From SIG452 sp045541975 (GTDB lineage: Bacteria > Bacillota > Clostridia > UMGS1840): 64,000 bases of DNA. Location of the stretch: contig JAZQKB010000022.1 of the NCBI GenBank assembly GCA_045541975.1, positions 1 to 64,000 on the forward strand. The letters are read 5' to 3'. Position 1 is the stretch's first letter. Every line of letters begins with the position of its first letter. The notes beneath the pieces were generated by a model. It did no database searches, was not told the DNA's origin, and worked only from the letters and a program-made list of their open reading frames with translations. Below are positions 1-8,567 of this stretch, piece by piece. The position numbers and the translations under genes are program-made.

Positions 1-1
1 A

Positions 2-994
2 GACCGCTTGGCCTCCGACTTTAATGAATGTTACGAAGCAGCAGCTGACTTAGCTGACCAGGGTTGCGATATCGTATTTGCAAACAGCTTCGGTCATGAA
101 CCCTACATGTTAAAAGCTGCAAAAGAATTCCCCGAAGTTGAATTTTGTCATGCAACCGGTACCACTGCTCATACCGAAAATGTAGCAAACTTCCACAATG
201 CATTTGCTTCTATCTACGAAGGCAGATACTTAGCAGGTATTGCTGCAGGTATGAAATTAAACGAAATGATCGAAAGCGGCAAAATCACTGCAGACCAGGC
301 TAAAATGGGTTATGTTGGTGCATTTACCTACGCTGAAGTTGTTTCCGGTTACACCTCTTTCTACTTAGGTGCTAAATCTGTTTGTCCTTCCGTAACCATG
401 GAAGTTCAGTTCACCGGTAGCTGGTATGATGAAGCTTTAGAAAAAGAAGCTGCAACCAAACTGCTGTCCAACAACTGTGTATTAATCAGCCAGCATGCTG
501 ACTCTATGGGCGCTCCCACCGCTTGTGAAAACGCTGGTGTTCCCAACGTTTCTTACAACGGCAGCACTCAGGGTGCTTGCCCCAACACCTTCATCGTTTC
601 TTCCAGAATTGACTGGGCTCCTTACTTCAAATATATCATCAACTGTGTTAAAAACGGTGAAGCAATCGCTACCGACTGGTGCGAAGGTTTGGAAGCAGGC
701 TCTGTAAAACTGACTGACATAAACGAAGCAGTTGCAGCAGCAGGCACCAAAGAAGCAATTGAAGAAGCAAAAGCAAAATTAATCGCAGGCGAAATTAACG
801 TATTTGATACTGCTAACTTCACTGTTGAAGGCGCAGCTTTAGATTCTTATCTGGCAGATGTTGATACCGATGCGGCATACGAAAAAGACACCGAAGTTAT
901 CTCCGACGGTTACTTCCACGAATCTGAATTCCGTTCCGCTCCTTACTTTGATATCAACATTGACGGAATCACCTTATTAAACAGCGCATTCTAA
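2..994 (+). CDS. BMP-family ABC transporter substrate-binding protein (5' truncated)
   Basis: C-terminal 330 residues of a basic membrane protein (BMP/PnrA-like) solute-binding protein; the reading frame is open to the window edge, so the signal peptide/lipobox and N-terminus lie upstream. Family members are surface lipoproteins that capture nucleosides or related ligands for an ABC importer. The Rossmann-like lobe with a conserved SFGHEP stretch and the gene order binding protein, double ATPase, permease, permease match nucleoside importers such as B. subtilis NupNOPQ. Codon use is strongly biased (GCA, GAA, TTA), as expected for an abundant binding protein. Ligand cannot be told from sequence alone. 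Confidence 0.9.
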   Translation, partial: DRLASDFNECYEAAADLADQGCDIVFANSFGHEPYMLKAAKEFPEVEFCHATGTTAHTENVANFHNAFASIYEGRYLAGIAAGMKLNEMIESGKITADQAKMGYVGAFTYAEVVSGYTSFYLGAKSVCPSVTMEVQFTGSWYDEALEKEAATKLLSNNCVLISQHADSMGAPTACENAGVPNVSYNGSTQGACPNTFIVSSRIDWAPYFKYIINCVKNGEAIATDWCEGLEAGSVKLTDINEAVAAAGTKEAIEEAKAKLIAGEINVFDTANFTVEGAALDSYLADVDTDAAYEKDTEVISDGYFHESEFRSAPYFDINIDGITLLNSAF

Positions 995-1007
995 TTGAAC
1001 AAGTTGT

Positions 1008-1034
1008 ATAGGGCGGGGAATATCTCCGCCCTAT
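1008..1034 (+). other. hairpin 1 after the binding-protein gene
   Basis: ATAGGGCGGGG pairs with the downstream arm ending CCGCCCTAT (11 bp with one G-U) around an AATAT loop. No T-run follows, so it looks like an mRNA-stabilising or partial-attenuation hairpin rather than a full terminator. Such hairpins commonly keep binding-protein mRNA in excess over the ATPase and permeases. Confidence 0.6.
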
Positions 1035-1051
1035 CTTCGATTTTGGCACCT

Positions 1052-1098
1052 TATGCGGTTTCCCAAGCAAAATGGCTGTGTGTTTGGGAAAACGCATA
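1052..1098 (+). other. hairpin 2 before the ABC ATPase gene
   Basis: Arms TATGCG + TTTCCCAA and TTGGGAAA + CGCATA pair (14 bp with one internal mismatch) around a 17-nt loop. It ends 25 nt before the ATPase start codon and lacks a T-tract. Together with the preceding hairpin it fills most of the 129-nt gap. Confidence 0.6.
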
Positions 1099-1123
1099 GA
1101 ATATTGTGAAAATGGAGTTTGTT

Positions 1124-2668
1124 ATGGAACAAAATGTTGCATTGGAATTAAAGAATATTACCAAAACCTTTGGTAGCGTTGTTGCCAATCATAATGTTTC
1201 TCTTTCTGTGAAAAAAGGGGAAATCCTGTCTGTTTTAGGAGAAAACGGAAGCGGTAAAACAACGCTCATGAATATGGTTTCCGGTATTTATTATCCGGAT
1301 AGCGGTCAGATTTTTGTGGATGGAGAAGAAGCTGTGATTGCTTCTCCTAAGGATGCTTTCCAATACAAAATCGGCATGATTCATCAGCACTTTAAACTGG
1401 TGAATGTATTTACCGCTGCAGAAAATATTATTTTGGGGTTAGAAGATGAAAAAGGCTTCGATGTGCCCAAGTATATCGAAAGAATCAAGGAAATCACTGC
1501 ACAATACGGTTTTGAATTGGATCCTGACAAGAAAATTTATGAAATGTCCGTTTCCGAAAAACAGACCGTTGAAATTATCAAAGTGCTGTTCCGTGGTGCT
1601 GATATTTTGATTTTGGATGAACCTACTGCAGTGTTAACCCCTCAGGAAACTGTGAAACTGTTTCAGGTGCTTCGCAATATGAGAGAAGACGGTAAGGCAA
1701 TCATCATCATTACCCATAAACTTCATGAAGTGTTAGCATTGTCGGACAATGTGGCAGTTCTTAGAAAAGGTGAGTACATTGGTACTGTAAAAACCGCAGA
1801 AACCAATGAAGCAGAGCTTACCGAAATGATGGTTGGTAAGAAAATTTCTTTAAATATTGAAAGAAGTGAACCGAAAGATACGCAAGACCGTTTGATGGTG
1901 AACAACATCAACTGTGTCAGCAGAGACGGAATTAAGCTGTTAGATAATGTGTCCTTCACAGCCAAATCCGGCGAAATCTTAGGGATTGCCGGTATTGCAG
2001 GAAGTGGTCAGCGTGAACTGTTAGAAGCCATTGCAGGTCTTCAGCATTTAGAAGACGGCGCCATTTTATACGATAATCCCAAAACCCACCAAGTGGAAAA
2101 CCTGCGGGATAAAACACCACTGGAAATCCGTCAGATGGGTGTTCGTCTTGCTTTTGTACCGGAAGACCGTTTGGGAATGGGCTTAGTTGGCAATATGGAC
2201 ATCGTGGATAACATGATGTTAAGAAGCTATAAAAAAGGAAAATCCTTCTTCTTGCAGCGAAAAAAACCGAAAAGCTTAGCGGAAGAAATTATTGACCGTT
2301 TGGAAGTGGTAACCCCTTCTGCAAGCACTCCTGTCAGACGTCTTTCCGGCGGTAATGTGCAGAAAATTCTGGTTGGACGTGAAATTGCATCATCTCCCAC
2401 TGTGTTGATGGCAGCATATCCTGTGCGCGGTTTGGATATTAACTCTTCCTACACCATTTATAACTTGTTAAACGAGCAGAAACAAAAAGGTGTAGCCGTG
2501 ATTTTTGTGGGGGAAGATCTGGACGTTTTACTGGAACTTTGCGACAGAATTTTGGTTATCGGCTCCGGCAGAATTACCGGCATTGTGGATGCAAGATGCG
2601 CCACCAAGGAAGAAATCGGTATCTTAATGACCAAATCCTGTGATGACGAAGGAGGTGCTGTTTCGTGA
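1124..2668 (+). CDS. nucleoside/simple-sugar ABC importer, double ATP-binding subunit
   Basis: 514-residue cytoplasmic ATPase with two fused nucleotide-binding domains that powers the importer formed with the flanking genes. NBD1 has Walker A GENGSGKT (residues 39-46), a signature-like MSVSEKQ and Walker B ILILDEPT. NBD2 carries a degenerate Walker A (GIAGSGQRE), LSGGNVQK, and a Walker B region reading AAYPVRGLD, typical of this family, where one site is catalytically weak. An ATG with GGAG 6 nt upstream decides the start; an in-frame GTG at 1106 lacks an RBS. The stop overlaps the next start by 4 nt (GTGA), so translation is coupled. Confidence 0.93.
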   Translation: MEQNVALELKNITKTFGSVVANHNVSLSVKKGEILSVLGENGSGKTTLMNMVSGIYYPDSGQIFVDGEEAVIASPKDAFQYKIGMIHQHFKLVNVFTAAENIILGLEDEKGFDVPKYIERIKEITAQYGFELDPDKKIYEMSVSEKQTVEIIKVLFRGADILILDEPTAVLTPQETVKLFQVLRNMREDGKAIIIITHKLHEVLALSDNVAVLRKGEYIGTVKTAETNEAELTEMMVGKKISLNIERSEPKDTQDRLMVNNINCVSRDGIKLLDNVSFTAKSGEILGIAGIAGSGQRELLEAIAGLQHLEDGAILYDNPKTHQVENLRDKTPLEIRQMGVRLAFVPEDRLGMGLVGNMDIVDNMMLRSYKKGKSFFLQRKKPKSLAEEIIDRLEVVTPSASTPVRRLSGGNVQKILVGREIASSPTVLMAAYPVRGLDINSSYTIYNLLNEQKQKGVAVIFVGEDLDVLLELCDRILVIGSGRITGIVDARCATKEEIGILMTKSCDDEGGAVS

Positions 2669-3777
2669 AAGAAGTAAAAAATATGCAAAAAACAAAGCAT
2701 CAGTCAGGTGCCCGTTGTCATATTGCTAAGCGTGACGATATTGCATGGTGGGAAGGATGGCTCATCCGTTTTGCAGCCATTGTTCTGGCATTGATTGTGT
2801 GCAGCATCGTAACAATTTCTTTAACAGATTTAAATCCGGTGGAAATGTATTCCGCTATGATTAAAGGTGCAGTAGGTACTTCCCGTCTTACCTGGAACCT
2901 GGTTCAGAACACTGCAATTTTACTCTGTGTTGCTCTGGCTGTTACGCCGGCATTTAAAATGAAGTTCTGGAACATTGGAGCAGAAGGACAGGTGTTAATC
3001 GGCGGTTTAGCCACTGCCTGCTGTATGATTTTCTTGGGCGAAATCTTACCTGCGCCCGTGCTGATTCCCGTAATGTTTGTTGCCAGCATTCTGGCAGGCG
3101 CTCTTTGGGGATTGGTTCCGGCATTCTTTAAAACGAAAATCAATGCCAACGAAACGCTGTTTACGCTGATGATGAACTATATTGCTATTCAGTTGGTTGC
3201 GTTCTTCACGTTGGAAATGTCTATGCCGAAAGGCTCCGGTACTCCCAGAGTGTTGGAATTTGGTCAGCTTCCCACTATTTTAGGTCAGAAATATCTGATT
3301 AATATTTTGATTGTGGCAGTGCTGACCGTGTTGATGTTTATCTACTTAAAATACAGTAAACAGGGATACGAAATTTCCGTTGTAGGAGAAAGTGTGAACA
3401 CCGCAAGATACATTGGCATCAATGTGAAAAAAGTGATGCTTCGCACCATGGCAATTTCCGGTGCAATCTGCGGTATTACCGGCTTTCTTTTAGTTGCAGG
3501 AACAGATCACTCATTAAAGAGTGATACCGCAGGCGGCAGAGGGTACACCGCGATTATGGTGTCCTGGCTTGCTAAGTTTAATCCCATCTATATGGTATTC
3601 ACTTCACTTTTGATTGTATTTTTAGAAAAAGGTGCATCAAAAATTTCTGAGGTTTACCGCCTCAATTCTTCGTTCTCCGATATTATCACCGGAATTATCA
3701 TTTTCTTTATTATCGGGGCAGAATTTTTCATTAACTATAAGTTGAAATTCAGAAATAAGGAGGAAAATGTATGGTAA
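2665..3777 (+). CDS. ABC importer permease, first subunit (nucleoside type)
   Basis: 370-residue integral membrane permease of the BPD_transp_2 family (RbsC/NupP-like), with a short basic cytoplasmic N-terminus and about 8-10 hydrophobic segments. It contains the family motif KFWNIGAEGQVLIGG near residue 100 and a cytoplasmic loop (YEISVVGESVNTARYIGINV) that contacts the ATPase. GTG start preceded by GGAGG with 9-nt spacing; overlaps the ATPase gene by 4 nt and the second permease by 7 nt. Works as a heterodimer with the next product. Confidence 0.93.
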   Translation: MKEVKNMQKTKHQSGARCHIAKRDDIAWWEGWLIRFAAIVLALIVCSIVTISLTDLNPVEMYSAMIKGAVGTSRLTWNLVQNTAILLCVALAVTPAFKMKFWNIGAEGQVLIGGLATACCMIFLGEILPAPVLIPVMFVASILAGALWGLVPAFFKTKINANETLFTLMMNYIAIQLVAFFTLEMSMPKGSGTPRVLEFGQLPTILGQKYLINILIVAVLTVLMFIYLKYSKQGYEISVVGESVNTARYIGINVKKVMLRTMAISGAICGITGFLLVAGTDHSLKSDTAGGRGYTAIMVSWLAKFNPIYMVFTSLLIVFLEKGASKISEVYRLNSSFSDIITGIIIFFIIGAEFFINYKLKFRNKEENVW

Positions 3778-4748
3778 CAACAATTATTCAGCGTGCAATC
3801 ATGCAGGGGACTCCTTTGCTATTGGGTTCTACCGGTGAAATTCTTACCGAAAAATCCGGTCACTTAAATCTGGGGATTCCCGGAATTATGTATGTGGGTG
3901 CAATCAGCGGTGTGGCAGGTTCTTTTCTTTATGAACATAGCGGAGCCGTGATGAACCCGTTTTTAACTGTGTTAATTCCGCTTCTTTGCGCGATTGTAGG
4001 TTCTCTTTTGATGGGACTGATTTACTGTTTCTTAACCGTTACCCTTCGTGCAAATCAGAATGTAACCGGATTAGCTTTAACCACCTTTGGGATCGGGATT
4101 GGTAACTTCTTCGGCGGCTCATTAATCAAATTGGTGAACTCTGATGTTCCGTCTATTGCACTTTCCAAAACCAGTCAGGTATTTAAAACTCAACTTCCAT
4201 TTGCCAGCAGCTTAGGATGGTTTGGCGATATTTTCTTCTCTTACGGATTTTTGGTATATGTGGCAATCATTATTGCGCTGATTTGCTCCTTTATTTTAAA
4301 TAAAACCAGAGTTGGCTTGCATTTAAGAGCAGTAGGCGAAAACCCTGAAACTGCAGATGCAGCCGGTATCAATGTAACCAAATACAAATACATTGCCACC
4401 TGCTTAGGCAGTGCCATTGCAGGTCTTGGCGGATTATATTACGTAATGGACTATGCCAACGGCGTATGGTCTAACAACGGTTTTGGTGACCGTGGATGGC
4501 TGGCAATTGCACTGGTTATTTTCTCGATGTGGAAACCGGCTCTTAGCATCTTAGGGTCCATTCTGTTTGGATTTTTATATGTTATTCCCACTTATATCCC
4601 CAATATCAGTGTTAGCAGTAAATTGCTGTTTGATATGCTTCCTTATGTGGTAACTGTTGTGGTTTTAATCATCACCAGTATCCGCAATAAAAAAGAAAAT
4701 CAGCCTCCTGAAGCGTTGGGCTTACCCTATTTCAGAGAAGAACGATAA
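3771..4748 (+). CDS. ABC importer permease, second subunit (nucleoside type)
   Basis: 325-residue polytopic membrane protein, partner permease of the same importer (NupQ-like). Family hallmarks are ITEKSGHLNLGIPGIM-like sequence at residues 25-40 and the ATPase-coupling loop VGLHLRAVGENPETADAAGI. Its ATG lies inside the last codons of the preceding gene (GGAGGAAAATGTATGG), giving tight coupling. It closes the importer operon; a short GGTTATG/CATAACC hairpin follows. Confidence 0.93.
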   Translation: MVTTIIQRAIMQGTPLLLGSTGEILTEKSGHLNLGIPGIMYVGAISGVAGSFLYEHSGAVMNPFLTVLIPLLCAIVGSLLMGLIYCFLTVTLRANQNVTGLALTTFGIGIGNFFGGSLIKLVNSDVPSIALSKTSQVFKTQLPFASSLGWFGDIFFSYGFLVYVAIIIALICSFILNKTRVGLHLRAVGENPETADAAGINVTKYKYIATCLGSAIAGLGGLYYVMDYANGVWSNNGFGDRGWLAIALVIFSMWKPALSILGSILFGFLYVIPTYIPNISVSSKLLFDMLPYVVTVVVLIITSIRNKKENQPPEALGLPYFREER

Positions 4749-4761
4749 CGAGCATATTTGG

Positions 4762-4779
4762 GGTTATGCTTTCATAACC
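4762..4779 (+). other. small hairpin between importer operon and esterase
   Basis: GGTTATG-CTTT-CATAACC, a 7-bp stem with a 4-nt loop, located 14 nt after the permease stop. No T-run follows, so it is probably not a full terminator and transcription may continue into the esterase genes. Confidence 0.35.
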
Positions 4780-4801
4780 GTATACAAAAGGAGAAATCAA
4801 T

Positions 4802-5569
4802 ATGGCTTTTTTTGAAGCACATTTTTACAGCGAATCATTAGGCTTTGAAACCACCGTGAACGTGTTTAAGCCGCAAAGAAGCACCGCAGGGCAAATCGGA
4901 GTGGAGGGAAAAGCTGGTAATAGCGAATATAAATGCCTCTATCTGTTGCACGGATTAAGCGATGACCATTCCATCTGGCTACGCCGCACTTCCATTGAGC
5001 GTTATGCCGATGAATACGGTATCTGCGTGGTCATGCCCTTTGGCGGAAAAGGGTTTTACACCGATATGAAACACGGCGAAAAATATTATACCTATATTTC
5101 CGAGGAATTACCCCGCCTGATGGAAGAGTTTTTTGGTATTTCCCGGAAGCGGGAAAATAACTTTATTGCCGGCCTTTCCATGGGAGGTTACGGTGCTTTG
5201 AAAATCGGACTCAGAAATCCTGACCGCTATGCTGCCATTGCGGGATTATCCGCAGTTGCAGATATCCGTGGCTGGACTAATGGGTGCCCCGATCTTATGG
5301 TGCCCGTGTTTGGCAAAGATTTAGAAATCCCCGCTTGTGAAGATTTGTTCTCCCTGGCAGAGGAAACCGATAAACTTGCAGTGAAACCCCGTGTTTATAT
5401 GGGAGTTGGTACCGAAGATTTCTTATATCAGGATAACGTGAAACTTCGTGAAAAATTTGAAACACTCCATTTTGATTACACATACAGAGAATCCGCAGGT
5501 ATCCATTGCTGGGTATTTTGGGATGAGTATATTCAGTATGTGATGAAATGGATGTTTGACAACAAGTAA
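4802..5569 (+). CDS. alpha/beta-hydrolase esterase (PF00756-type)
   Basis: 255-residue putative cytoplasmic serine esterase resembling tributyrin/acetyl esterases of the esterase-D superfamily. Seen: oxyanion-side LLHGLSDDHSIW (48-59), the nucleophile elbow GLSMGG with Ser126, and a late His in the segment GIHCWVFWDEY. No signal peptide. The start has AAAAGGAG 8 nt upstream. It leads a set with a TIM-barrel isomerase-like protein and a second esterase, suggesting handling of acylated sugars brought in by the cell; substrate is inferred, not shown. Confidence 0.85.
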   Translation: MAFFEAHFYSESLGFETTVNVFKPQRSTAGQIGVEGKAGNSEYKCLYLLHGLSDDHSIWLRRTSIERYADEYGICVVMPFGGKGFYTDMKHGEKYYTYISEELPRLMEEFFGISRKRENNFIAGLSMGGYGALKIGLRNPDRYAAIAGLSAVADIRGWTNGCPDLMVPVFGKDLEIPACEDLFSLAEETDKLAVKPRVYMGVGTEDFLYQDNVKLREKFETLHFDYTYRESAGIHCWVFWDEYIQYVMKWMFDNK

Positions 5570-5588
5570 ACAAAAAAGGACAATTAAA

Positions 5589-6497
5589 ATGAAAATAGCA
5601 ACAACCGTGAAAGGAATACAGCCTTTTGTTGATACACCTGAACAGGTGATATCTATGTATGCTGACACGGGATTTCGGTATCTGGATTACGATTTTGGAA
5701 AAGTATTGAATGAACCGAATCATTGGCTGATGGCAGACAATTGGAAAGATACCTTAAACAAGATTAAGCAGACGGCAGATGCTTTGGACATCCGATTTGT
5801 GCAGGCGCATGCACCGGATGTGATTATCAGAGATGACTATACATCTGACCGAGGTATATTTGCTACAATCCGTGCCATTGAGGCATGCCATTTCTTGGGG
5901 ATCTCCAATATGGTGGTTCATTCCGGCTTTTTTCCGCAATTCAAATATCCCAATGACGAGAAAGCGTATTTTGAGGCAAACGAACCGTATTTTAAAGCTT
6001 TAATTCCTGCGATGGAACAGTATCAGGTACATCTTTTATTTGAAAATACCACCTTCAAACATTGTTTGGAGGGATGCTATTTTCCAATTTATGCAAGAGA
6101 CTTAAATGCGCTGATTGCCCATATGAATCACCCTTTGTTCGGGGCGATGTGGGATGTGGGACACGCCCATATTGACGGACTTGATCACGAAAAAGAAATT
6201 TTGGAATTAGGCTCTAATTTAAAAGCAGTTCATGTGCACGATAACAACGGCGGCAGAGATGAACATTTTGTGCCGTTTATGGGAACCGTGAATTTTGATT
6301 CGTTGATGCGGGGACTAATTCAGTCTGATTTTCAGGGATACTTCACTTTGGAAATCAAAGAGTTTTTCCAATACCGTCATTTTGCGCCGGAAGGACCTCT
6401 GCAGAATATTGATTTGGCTCTGAAAAAAGAGACGCTTTCTATGATGTACTCGGTGTGCCGGTATATTCTTTCTGCTTATGACATTTATGAGGAATAG
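5589..6497 (+). CDS. sugar phosphate isomerase/epimerase family (xylose isomerase-like TIM barrel)
   Basis: 302-residue AP-endonuclease-2/xylose-isomerase-like TIM barrel. Metal-ligand type motifs are visible: FENTT (Glu on strand 5), MWDVGHAHIDG, HVHDNNGGRDEH and a C-terminal TLEIKEFF. These match divalent-metal sites of isomerases/epimerases acting on sugars or inositols. An upstream in-frame ATG at 5556 lies within the esterase gene; the ATG used here has AAGGA 8 nt upstream and starts exactly at the family N-terminus. Substrate unknown. Confidence 0.85.
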   Translation: MKIATTVKGIQPFVDTPEQVISMYADTGFRYLDYDFGKVLNEPNHWLMADNWKDTLNKIKQTADALDIRFVQAHAPDVIIRDDYTSDRGIFATIRAIEACHFLGISNMVVHSGFFPQFKYPNDEKAYFEANEPYFKALIPAMEQYQVHLLFENTTFKHCLEGCYFPIYARDLNALIAHMNHPLFGAMWDVGHAHIDGLDHEKEILELGSNLKAVHVHDNNGGRDEHFVPFMGTVNFDSLMRGLIQSDFQGYFTLEIKEFFQYRHFAPEGPLQNIDLALKKETLSMMYSVCRYILSAYDIYEE

Positions 6498-6515
6498 AAA
6501 AAGGAGACAGCAGCT

Positions 6516-7313
6516 ATGAAATTTGATAAAATTATGATAGACCAAAAAGCAGAACTCTGGACTTATATTTGCGACCAGAATCCCTGGTACAAGCGAAAAG
6601 CAATTCTGATTTTTCCCGGTGGTGGATATGAATTTTTGGATAATTTCGTGGAAGGGGATCCGGTTGCGCAAGCCTTTATTCCATACGGATTCAATGCTTT
6701 TGTGCTTCGCTATTCGGTGGAACCGGAAAATAAGTTTCCCGATCAGTTGATTCAGGCAACTAAGGCAATGAAACATATCCGTGATCACGCCGAAGAATAC
6801 GGAATTGACCCGGAAGAAGTGTATGCACTCGGATTTTCTGCCGGTGGGCACTTATGTGGTTCCTTGGCGACTATGTGGATGAGAGAAGAACTGCAACAAG
6901 CAGTTCCCATGCCTTATGGTTACAATAAACCAAAAGGAGTTGTGCTGATGTACCCTGTAGTAACGGGGAATCCGGAGTTTTCTCATCAAGACAGTTTTAA
7001 AAATCTGCTCTGCACTAAAAATCCCACCAAAGAAGAACTGGCATCTGTCAGTTTAGAAAATTTTGTAGATGAAAACACCGTTCCGGCTTACATTGTGCAC
7101 GGTGGTGCAGACGACTGTGTACCTGTGGAAAATTCGCTGATTTTAGCAACTGCATACAGCAAAGCAAACATTCCCTTTGAACTTCATATCTATCCTCACA
7201 GAAGACATGGATTTGGATTAGGGAATGAAATTACCGGACAGGCAGATTATCATATCGGCGAAAATATCAGCCGTTGGGTTGAGCAGGCAGTACTTTGGAT
7301 GAAAACACTGTAA
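6516..7313 (+). CDS. alpha/beta hydrolase, acetylxylan esterase/lipase-like
   Basis: 265-residue putative cytoplasmic esterase of the BD-FAE/Aes-like group. It has an FPGGGYEF segment replacing the HGGG oxyanion motif (about residues 31-38), nucleophile motif GFSAGGH near residue 109, an acid-loop candidate VHGGADDCVPVENS and a C-terminal His in YPHRRHGFG. RBS AAAGGAGA precedes the ATG, 18 nt after the isomerase-like gene. Likely deacetylates small acylated sugars or xylo-oligosaccharides; inference from family only. Confidence 0.85.
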   Translation: MKFDKIMIDQKAELWTYICDQNPWYKRKAILIFPGGGYEFLDNFVEGDPVAQAFIPYGFNAFVLRYSVEPENKFPDQLIQATKAMKHIRDHAEEYGIDPEEVYALGFSAGGHLCGSLATMWMREELQQAVPMPYGYNKPKGVVLMYPVVTGNPEFSHQDSFKNLLCTKNPTKEELASVSLENFVDENTVPAYIVHGGADDCVPVENSLILATAYSKANIPFELHIYPHRRHGFGLGNEITGQADYHIGENISRWVEQAVLWMKTL

Positions 7314-7409
7314 TCAGAAAACATCTGAAAATCCGACGGCGTTGGTTAGTTGCTTTCTTAGTTACTGTGTTTTACATTGTAAAAAAAATAAGAACAAGGA
7401 ATCAAAACA

Positions 7410-8474
7410 ATGTTGGAATGGATTTTTGGTATATTTGCTCTGGTTGGAGCATTAGATCGCATCACAGGGAATCACTTAAAAATCGGCGAAGAATTTGAAA
7501 AGGGGATTTTGTCTGTTGGTACCTTAGCGGTGGCTATGGTGGGGATGATTACCATTGCGCCCACCTTGGCAAATCTTTTGACGCCTGCCTGCAGTTGGCT
7601 TAGTCAACAGCTCGGCATTGATGCCTCTTTTTTAGGTGGCTTTGTGGCAAATGATATGGGTGGTGCTTCCATTGCAGCAAGCCTTTCTAAGACTCCCTGG
7701 AGTCGTTTTCACGGCCTTGTGGTTGCTGCAATGATGGGCGTAACCATTTGCTTTACTATCCCCGTGGCATTAAAAATGGTGAAACAAGAATATCATAAGG
7801 ATATGTTAACCGGCATTTTATGCGGTGTTGCCACCATTCCTTTGGGGTGTGTAGCATCAGGATTGTTTATGGGATTTTCTTTTTTTGAATTGCTTATGAA
7901 TTTGCTTCCCGTAATTTTGGTTTCCTTGCTCACTTGTCTGGGACTGATTTTTTGCCCTGAATTTTGCCGCAAGGTGTTTGAGGGAATTGGCAACGTGGTG
8001 CTTGCAATCATCACCGTTGGTCTTGCAGCAGGAATTTTTACCCATTTAACAGGTTATGTTATCATCCCCGGTATGGCACCTGTTACAGAAGGATTTTTGA
8101 CTGTTTCCAGTATAGCCATGATTTTAGCAGGCGTTTTCCCGTTGATTGCCATACTTTCTCGACTGTTGAAAAAACCGTTTGGTTGGATTGGCAGAAAAAT
8201 GGGGATGAATGAAGCATCGGTTGTGGGACTTGTTTCCTCGCTGGCAAACAGTATTCCCACCTTTACCTTAGTGGAAAAAATGAATTCCCGCGGTATTATC
8301 ATCAATATGGCATTTGTCACCTCTGCATCCTTTGTGTTAGGAGACCATCTTGCCTTTACTATGGCATTTGACGGAGTTATGATTCCGGCAATGGTCATTG
8401 GGAAATTAACCGGTGGCATTCTGGCGGTTTTGGTTGCTGTTGTAGTATGTAACCGTTCTGCAAAGAAAATGTAA
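7410..8474 (+). CDS. EutH-type permease
   Basis: 354-residue polytopic membrane protein resembling the ethanolamine facilitator EutH: N-terminal ALVGALDRITGN, FLGGFVANDMGG, and the C-terminal half with SLANSIPTFTLVEKMN and FVLGDHLAFTM. About 10-11 transmembrane helices. No other ethanolamine-utilisation gene (eutABC, shell genes) is present in the window; the neighbours are sugar esterases upstream and alanine dehydrogenase downstream. Substrate may therefore be ethanolamine or another small amine. A TTTTACA/TGTAAAA dyad sits at 7370-7384 just before the RBS. Confidence 0.8.
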   Translation: MLEWIFGIFALVGALDRITGNHLKIGEEFEKGILSVGTLAVAMVGMITIAPTLANLLTPACSWLSQQLGIDASFLGGFVANDMGGASIAASLSKTPWSRFHGLVVAAMMGVTICFTIPVALKMVKQEYHKDMLTGILCGVATIPLGCVASGLFMGFSFFELLMNLLPVILVSLLTCLGLIFCPEFCRKVFEGIGNVVLAIITVGLAAGIFTHLTGYVIIPGMAPVTEGFLTVSSIAMILAGVFPLIAILSRLLKKPFGWIGRKMGMNEASVVGLVSSLANSIPTFTLVEKMNSRGIIINMAFVTSASFVLGDHLAFTMAFDGVMIPAMVIGKLTGGILAVLVAVVVCNRSAKKM

Positions 8475-8495
8475 AAGGATTTCCCAAAAATTTTC

Positions 8496-8524
8496 TTGAC
8501 AAATAAACTGTAAAAAATTATAAT
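8496..8524 (+). promoter_or_regulatory. sigma-A promoter for alanine dehydrogenase
   Basis: Perfect consensus: TTGACA (8496-8501), 17-nt spacer, TATAAT (8519-8524). Transcription should begin near 8531, about 37 nt before the ald start codon. Confidence 0.9.
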
Positions 8525-8567
8525 GGAAACAGAGCAGAAAATTGCTCAAAAGAAAGGGTGAATAAAA

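Noticed and set aside
5423..5723. Reverse-strand ORFs of 81 and 142 residues over the esterase/isomerase junction
   Set aside because: Shadows of two well-supported forward genes; no RBS or family resemblance.
7295..7498. 67-residue ORF bridging the esterase and eutH-like gene
   Set aside because: Overlaps both neighbours in other frames, has no RBS and no recognisable protein features.
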